Below, piece after piece: positions 58,158 to 64,000 of a DNA stretch of 64,000 nucleotides; the stretch's first letter is position 1, and every line of letters starts with the position of its first letter. Below the pieces are notes generated by a model that searched no databases, was not told the DNA's origin, and saw only the letters and a program-made list of their open reading frames with translations. This stretch comes from Rotaria macrura (Eukaryota; Rotifera; Eurotatoria; Philodinida; Philodinidae). The stretch spans positions 35,650-99,649 of the forward strand of contig OENT01000549.1 of the NCBI GenBank assembly GCA_900239685.1. Reading direction: 5' to 3'. Made by a program: the position numbers and the translations under genes.

Positions 58158-59875
58158 TATTTAAAAAATATCGGATTTAGATTGTCCTGAGTACGAATAT
58201 TTATCGAACACTTGGTATTCCCCCATCGAAAATATCCCATGTGTCAGAACATCAAGTAGGAATCCATTGGCACAATTTTTTTCTTCTTTGTTCTTTCATT
58301 CTGAAGATTTCTTATTTCGAGCTTCATTGAAATAAATTGTCAGCCTTGATAGTACTTCACTGAGAAAAAAAGAGTGGCTAAAATTCTACTTAAGTTTTAC
58401 AGAGAGTTTGTAGAGATTTCTATCATCCGTCTGAAAATGTTAGTATTCATAATTTTCTATATTTCAATTGCGAAAAACGAATTTAATCGTCGTATTTTTA
58501 CAATGAGCTATTAGAAATCCTTTGAAGAAATTAAAATACATCCACATAGAATAAAATCAGTATTTTCTATTATTCATTATATGCATGCTTGTCCTGGTAC
58601 TTGTTTGATTTCTTTCATATCGATTTGAAGAAAAGTTACAAGACTTGGTAGTTACGAAATCTTTTCGATACAAGATTACATTGAAATATAATGATCTTGA
58701 AACTACTCCATGATTCGAGTGAATAAGTTCATTATCGCCTAATAGTTTTATTTTCGTCAACATCAGTTTCACAAAATTCCATTTTCCAAAATTCCAATAC
58801 CACTGACAACATTTTTTGACCAACAAATATCTTGTCGCAGACGATTCATTCTAACAGATGGGACAAAAGTTCTACATTAATTTTGTTTTTGATATCAAAC
58901 TGTAATGAAATTTCGTAGACGGATTTCATCTTTGTTTTGTTAAACAATTTACAGTATCGGGTGCCAAAATATACAAATGAATATCATTGAAAAATTTTGA
59001 TAGAGGCTAGAGGAACTTCAAAATTCAAAGAATTGGAAAACAATTCGGCAACATTTTTTGGAATTCAGAAAGGATTTCATTTAATATGCGTAATCTTACT
59101 TTCACTTTTCTAATCCGAGTTTTACAAGGTGCAGATAGTGAAGACGAGTAGGGCAAAAAAGAAAACCGTCACTTTTTTTAACAATGACTAAAACGAAAGC
59201 TTTAACGATGTCCTCAAATCTCTGCATTTTTCCTCACCTCTCGATCACAGTCGGAAAAATAAATTCTATTCGAACCGAATTATTGCTAGAAACTGTCTAT
59301 TTCATATGAAAATCAAAATTTGATGAGTTCTCTATCATTCGATATTATTTCAAATAAGACTCAGACTTTTATGATATATTCAATTGAACATTTTTTTTCA
59401 TATCGGAAACCATAAATCCACAAAATAAAATTGTTTAATGATATACTCTTCTATTTATTCTCCTGTGCTCTCAATCATGTATTTTAATAGACATCTATAT
59501 ATATAAGATTCTAAAAACACCCGCAGGATGATGCGAGAAAAGTTCAAACAAATATTTTTGGGTTAAAAAATTTTCATCACAGTTGCGGGCTCATCTTTCC
59601 ATGCTTTGTATTCTGACATTTCTATAATTAGCATATAATTTAATTTTTAACTAGAGTAAACTGTGTAGCATGTATTGACAGGAGTGTTCCTCTGAGCGGA
59701 CGGAGGGGGGCTCTAGCCCCTCCATCAACTATAAGATTTCGTAATAGGAAAACGTTTTGTCTTAAATTTCGAAAACAATTCACACCACTTTAGCGACAAT
59801 TTTCTAACTTACACCCCCCCCTGCCTTCCCCAAATTCACCGACGCTCGTGAATACTTCGTGTTTAATGTAGTTAC
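58158..59875. other. Gene-free stretch after the RING-MATH gene
   Basis: No supportable gene. A GC-rich hairpin lies at 59702-59723 (GGAGGGG..CCCCTCC). A C-run follows near 59813, and a second Helitron-like 5' tip, TCTATATATATAAGATTC, starts near 59494. These suggest worn mobile elements, but no boundaries could be set. Confidence 0.4.
59702..59723. repeat. GC-rich inverted repeat
   Basis: GGAGGGG and CCCCTCC face each other across eight bases in otherwise AT-rich DNA. It could form a stem. Helitron 3' ends carry such hairpins, but no CTRR follows at the right distance. Confidence 0.5.
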
Positions 59876-60033
59876 TAGGGGTGGAAAGTTACCGTTACCG
59901 ACTGGTTAAGTTACCACTTATCGGGCAATTGGTAACTTTTTCCGTTAGCAGTTACCTTTTCCTAGTAACTTCTTCGAAGTAACTGCTAACGGAAAAAGTT
60001 ACGTTACCAAGTAACGATAACTTCTCTCCCCTA
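59876..60033. mobile_element. 158 bp hAT-like MITE with GTTACC iterons
   Basis: TAGGGGTGGAAAGTTACCGT at the left faces CTTCTCTCCCCTA at the right. The flanking octamers GTAGTTAC (59868-59875) and GTAATTAC (60034-60041) match at seven of eight positions. The interior is almost a perfect palindrome, with TTCCGTTAGCAGTTAC opposite GTAACTGCTAACGGAA and an AGTAACTTCTTCGAAGTAACT centre. TAGGGG ends with an 8-bp duplication fit hAT. It is the cleanest miniature element in the window. Confidence 0.8.
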
Positions 60034-60247
60034 GTAATTACATTGCACAGTTATGACGTTACCGAATAAACACAACTCTCGATAGAGAAAAAAAAGGAAA
60101 TCATACAAGTCACTATGACATTAAGTCGTACTAGTGACATAGTGCGTATTTATGTCACAATTTCATGAAACGGCAGATTAGCAGTCAGACATTTTTTTCT
60201 GAAATTCATAGATAATTTATAGATATTGATTTTTTTTCATGTCGCAC

Positions 60248-60315
60248 AGATTATAGCTCAGTTGGAAGTATTTGAGATTGTAATTAAACAAGATTTTCAA
60301 ATTTTGAGTAAACAC
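60248..60315 (+). other. tRNA-like relic, Thr-type
   Basis: ATTATAGCTCAGTTGGAAGT is an excellent A-box/D-arm. The anticodon-arm region reads GATTGTAATT (TGT would be a Thr anticodon), and TTTTCAAATTTT stands where a GGTTCAAATCC T-loop is expected. The T-arm has lost its G and C pairs, so this is a pseudogene or SINE head rather than a working tRNA. Confidence 0.4.
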
Positions 60316-63300
60316 ATTCCTATTTTTTCGACCCGAATAGGTATCTAAATCTTCTTGTAGTACTGAAGTATGTTGATTCAAGTTCATAGTTGAATGGTAA
60401 CAAATATTAAGATTGGACAATGATTTATTTTTCTATAGAAGTTCAACAACAATATAAAATAGTCTATAAAAGCATGTTTTAAAATGATTATTGTTAGTGA
60501 GATTAAAGGTTTTAGTAGAGTTTCGGAATTTTATCTTTAACATTTTCGTCTTCAGGATGTTTACCAATAGTGATATTTATATGTGCAAAATTCGTGTAAA
60601 CTGTTTCAGTTCAATAATTGAAAATATCTATTCTCAAATTGTATCTGCTTTCGGACATTTTACATAATACAATCTATTAGCGATCAAATTTGAACTACTA
60701 TGAAAAAATATTTGTCCTTATCTTTTTCATACCAGCCTGATTTTATTCGAGTTTTACGAATCAGTTTTACAAAATTTTCTTAAATATCTTTTTTTATTCA
60801 AGATTATATATTTTTTATTGAATTTGAAAAAATCATACAAAATCATTTTTAAACAATTTCAAAATTTTGTGGAAAATAGTGAAAAAAAACAGTGTGTTCA
60901 ATTGTAGAACTAGAAATTCACATGTCCACGTGACTTCATCACAAACCTTGATCAACCGAATGTGTCTTTGAATAGATAGAGTGAGATAACTTGTCTACGA
61001 CATACAAGCAATCATGAGTATAGAACTTCATATTTGAATCAAATGCCCGTTCTCCATCTCTTAATTACACGGTTGTTTTTTTAAATTCATGATTAGATTG
61101 CAGTATTAGTGGAATAGTTTCTTTTGCATTGAAACTAAAAATATTTTTCTGAAAAATCGACAATACTTTAGTGAATACCAATTGATCTTCGTGCTTTACC
61201 TCTCTGGTTTTGATATTAGCACCTGAAAAATTACATCAAATTTTCATCTGTTCTCGATTGTGTTACTACAAGACTGACAAATTATTTTCAGATTCCTGAT
61301 TAATGTAACACTCTGTCTGATTAACTTTTGTTGTACCGTAACTTCTGTTATACCTTGCACTATCATGCCTTTATTTACTCATGATCAGGTCACTTATTTG
61401 TTTGCTCTATCCGATATATTCATATTTTTCTATCATGCGAAACATATTTAATGAATATAAATGAAATATAGAACAACTAGCAGCAACGCATTATTAACGT
61501 ATCTGTATGCAAATATAACGAAATTGTTTGCAAAAGTCACTTACATAAATCAAAATGCATCTCTTATAGTTACAAAACTCGCAATCGATGAGATTATATT
61601 TTCTTGTGTTCTCGGACGAAAGCTGCAAATTATTATTCATAGTGCAATGACTTCTTGACATATTGGCAATCTAGAGCGATTTTCTTCAATGTAAATCAAG
61701 TTCTCACTTATCTAATTACTGTGTAAAGTTACGAAACACTATACAGATTCAAACATCAAGCCTTAAAACACATTCAATTTGTGTGAAGAAAGTTTGTTTT
61801 TGTCGTATGCCGAGAAAAAAGCTGTTATTTTCATCGACAAGTTTCTATGTTGCATTCAAATGGCTGCACCATGTTTAGTCATTCCAAATTTCTGTAGCTA
61901 TTTGCGGTTGGTCAGGTAATGAAATAATTTGGGCATGCCCATTATTTATCGCAGTAGAAACGTTTTTATCTTAAAAAAATCATCGAATCTATAACATAAA
62001 CAAAATGAACATAGATTGATGACCTATTGAATACCGTTTAAGATTTAATTGGAAAAAAAATATACATTTTTCTATTGAGATTGCAAATTTCAATTAACTA
62101 TTCACTTATCACAAATATGAGAACACAAAATCAAGTTAACTTGCAAGTTCATAGTTTCGATAAAATTAAAATAATCATTTGATAAGAAGTTTTCAGAATA
62201 TTTTCTATTTTACTCGATTTATCCATAGACAGAATGTCCTGGTGAAATTTCGTGTTTTTTCATAATTCACTTAATGATTCTAGCTAGATCGACATGAGCA
62301 ATAGCACAAAAATTAACACAGGTGAACTTCTCTGAACGTATTCGCTTTCAATAGAGAACCCTTTCAAATCTACGATGAACGTCTATAATAGCTTTCAATT
62401 GTGTTGGCTTTTCTCTAAGCAAGCTCTTAAGTATTGGATCATCTTTGTTTTCTCTTGCTTTTACTTGCTACTCTGAAAAGGTTAATTTTCGTAAAAACCC
62501 TGAAAATCAAAATCAATGCATGAGAATGTCGCTCAATAGCTGACCATTCCTATACAAGCAACGGTTTGTTCTTCGACAACTCATTCATTTCAGGAACAAA
62601 ATATCAATTATTTTCAGCTCGCAAAATAGGTTTTTATCACACAAGGTAAAGTATTTATTCTTTCCATGTCCTGTCATTGATGTTTCTTTGAAATAACAGA
62701 ATTTTGGTTCACAGCTAGAGTCATTAGTTGTGAAATAACATGTCAAGATACGACTGCTTACTAGAGTTTCTTTCAATAGTGAAGCTTAATCATTGACAAC
62801 GTTCATCCGATCCAAACCACACATTCTTTGGTTAGAAGATTTCTGATTTGTTTTTGACGAATCGTACTTTTGTCCAAATTAGTATCGATTTCAGTGTCTT
62901 GAAAGTTGTGTATTTGCTGACGAATATATTCAACTATATTTCTTGATCTTCAGTGAAAGGCAAAGGCTCGACAAAATTCTTACTATCAACATATTTCAAC
63001 ATGCAAATGGCACTTGTAACTTTCGAACAATTAAATAATGCAAGCAATAAATAATTTGCGAAACACGTGCAATTCAACTGTCTTAATCATTTCGTAGGCC
63101 CAGCACGATTTGAACAAAAATACTTCTGTTGAAAAAAAAATGAGAATTCACTTGACGTTGAACGAAAAACGTTTCAACAAGAAAATTAACCGATGAACTA
63201 GATATTTCTCGCCGTAGAATATTCATCAGATATAAAGAAATGATATCCACCTGTCATGGTAACCAAGAGAGTAGCACTGACAAATAAAAAAGCAGAAGAA

Positions 63301-64000
63301 ACAACAAAATTTCTAATTGTATCTCACGAACACTTTTCCGAAAGGAGAACACCATGAATACTCTATTCTTGCACGAGATACTGTGTTATATTGATAGAAC
63401 CTCTACGTGAGCATATGAGTTCACATTGCCAATGAAGTAATCCAAAGTTAGCCAAACATTCTATGAAATTATTAAAAAAGTTCTGCTAAACTGTGATTAT
63501 TTGCTTTGTTGTGTGTCATGATGAAGTCTCGCAGTCGATTATACTTAATGGAAGTATCGTTGACCGCGAGCTATTCATTCAACAGATGCTTCGCCTAGTT
63601 TTTGAATACGAAACCGAGGCTCTCTGTATTAGCTAAACATTTCAATCAGATGAAGCAGATGTATTGGCATTATCTGTCATGGATTAGGATCATGGCTAAG
63701 CAAGTACTCCGAACTTAAATCCTCTTGATTCAACAAAACTGAAATGATCTTGTTCAAAAAATGAACTCGAACAAAATCATGTCAACCAGTAATCTCATCA
63801 TTGAACTGAAACAAGTATTAGAAATGATTCACTATGAAATTTTTTTCGAGAGTTATTCATCTTTTCTCTAAAAAGTGATGTTTCTCATACAAAACGGCTA
63901 ACGGTCACCCAACATGGCTGAAGTAGAACCTAAAATTCAGCAGAATTGAAGCTTACCAAATTGTAGAGCGCACTTTTCTGTATAAAACACTGTCTTTTTT
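60316..64000. other. Gene-free stretch to the right edge
   Basis: 3.7 kb with no supportable gene. An open minus-strand frame at 62585-62776 begins with TTG and has several Cys codons but no recognisable pattern. No element with defined ends was seen. Confidence 0.4.

Noticed and set aside
59494..59720. Second Helitron
   Set aside because: Only a TCTATATATATAA-like tip and a GC hairpin are seen; there is no helicase sequence and no CTRR end, and AT-rich DNA gives such tips by chance.
62585..62776. Cys-containing minus-strand open frame
   Set aside because: It starts with TTG, has no recognisable spacing of Cys and no adjoining exons.
1..64000. CRISPR arrays, rRNA genes, operons or bacterial islands
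   Set aside because: No regularly spaced repeats, no conserved rRNA segments, and the recognised genes are metazoan with spliceosomal introns.

Overview
This 64 kb window is AT-rich animal nuclear DNA and most likely comes from a bdelloid rotifer (Adineta/Rotaria type). The reasons are: intron-rich genes whose introns are mostly 51-77 nt with GT..AG ends; clearly metazoan genes (calpain-15/SOL, calcineurin B, TAX1BP1, TRAF-like MATH proteins, a rhodopsin-class receptor); and a domain that I associate with bdelloid predicted proteins (the 'LIVSG' domain, see the genes at 4349 and 51593). The species call is an inference from memory and was not searched.

Layout. 1-945 (-): 5' part of a calpain-15/small-optic-lobes cysteine protease that runs off the left edge. 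4349-4774 (-): a small stand-alone LIVSG-domain protein. 7.1-9.5 kb: a decayed non-LTR retrotransposon and a 0.7 kb terminal-inverted-repeat element full of TACCC repeats. 9724-10985 (-): an ethanolamine/choline-kinase-like gene with a broken Brenner motif. 15661-16689 (+): an intronless GPCR. About 17.35-17.73 kb: a FLYWCH-type transposase relic. 22886-30018 is the gene-dense core: calcineurin B (-, 8 exons) and a TAX1BP1-like autophagy receptor (+, 5 exons) are divergent and share a 507 bp promoter region, followed by a convergent orphan type I membrane protein (-). 34273-34929 (-): a 3CxxC zinc-finger protein. 43134-44430 (+): a MATH-domain TRAF-like protein. 45624-46162 (+): an unrecognised two-exon gene. 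51593-58157 (+): a seven-exon gene joining LIVSG, RING, a spacer and a MATH domain, whose MATH domain is split by a 3.85 kb intron carrying a Helitron helicase relic and a miniature element.

The wide gene-poor stretches between these genes hold many palindromic or inverted-repeat elements with recognisable target-site duplications: hAT-like (38115, 59876, probably 31806 and 38833), piggyBac-like (49253, TTAA) and TA-flanked (46993). There are also several tRNA-like relics. Spliced structures were assembled by hand from reading frames, GT/AG sites and family alignment from memory. For calcineurin B, TAX1BP1, the kinase-like gene and the RING-MATH gene the joined exons give an exact multiple of three and a family-like order of domains, which is strong internal support.

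Functional themes: ubiquitin and innate-signalling adaptors (RING-MATH, MATH, TAX1BP1-like), calcium signalling (calcineurin B, calpain family), and transmembrane reception (GPCR, orphan type I protein). Nothing suggests an operon or a linked pathway; only the calcineurin B/TAX1BP1 pair has a shared-promoter geometry.
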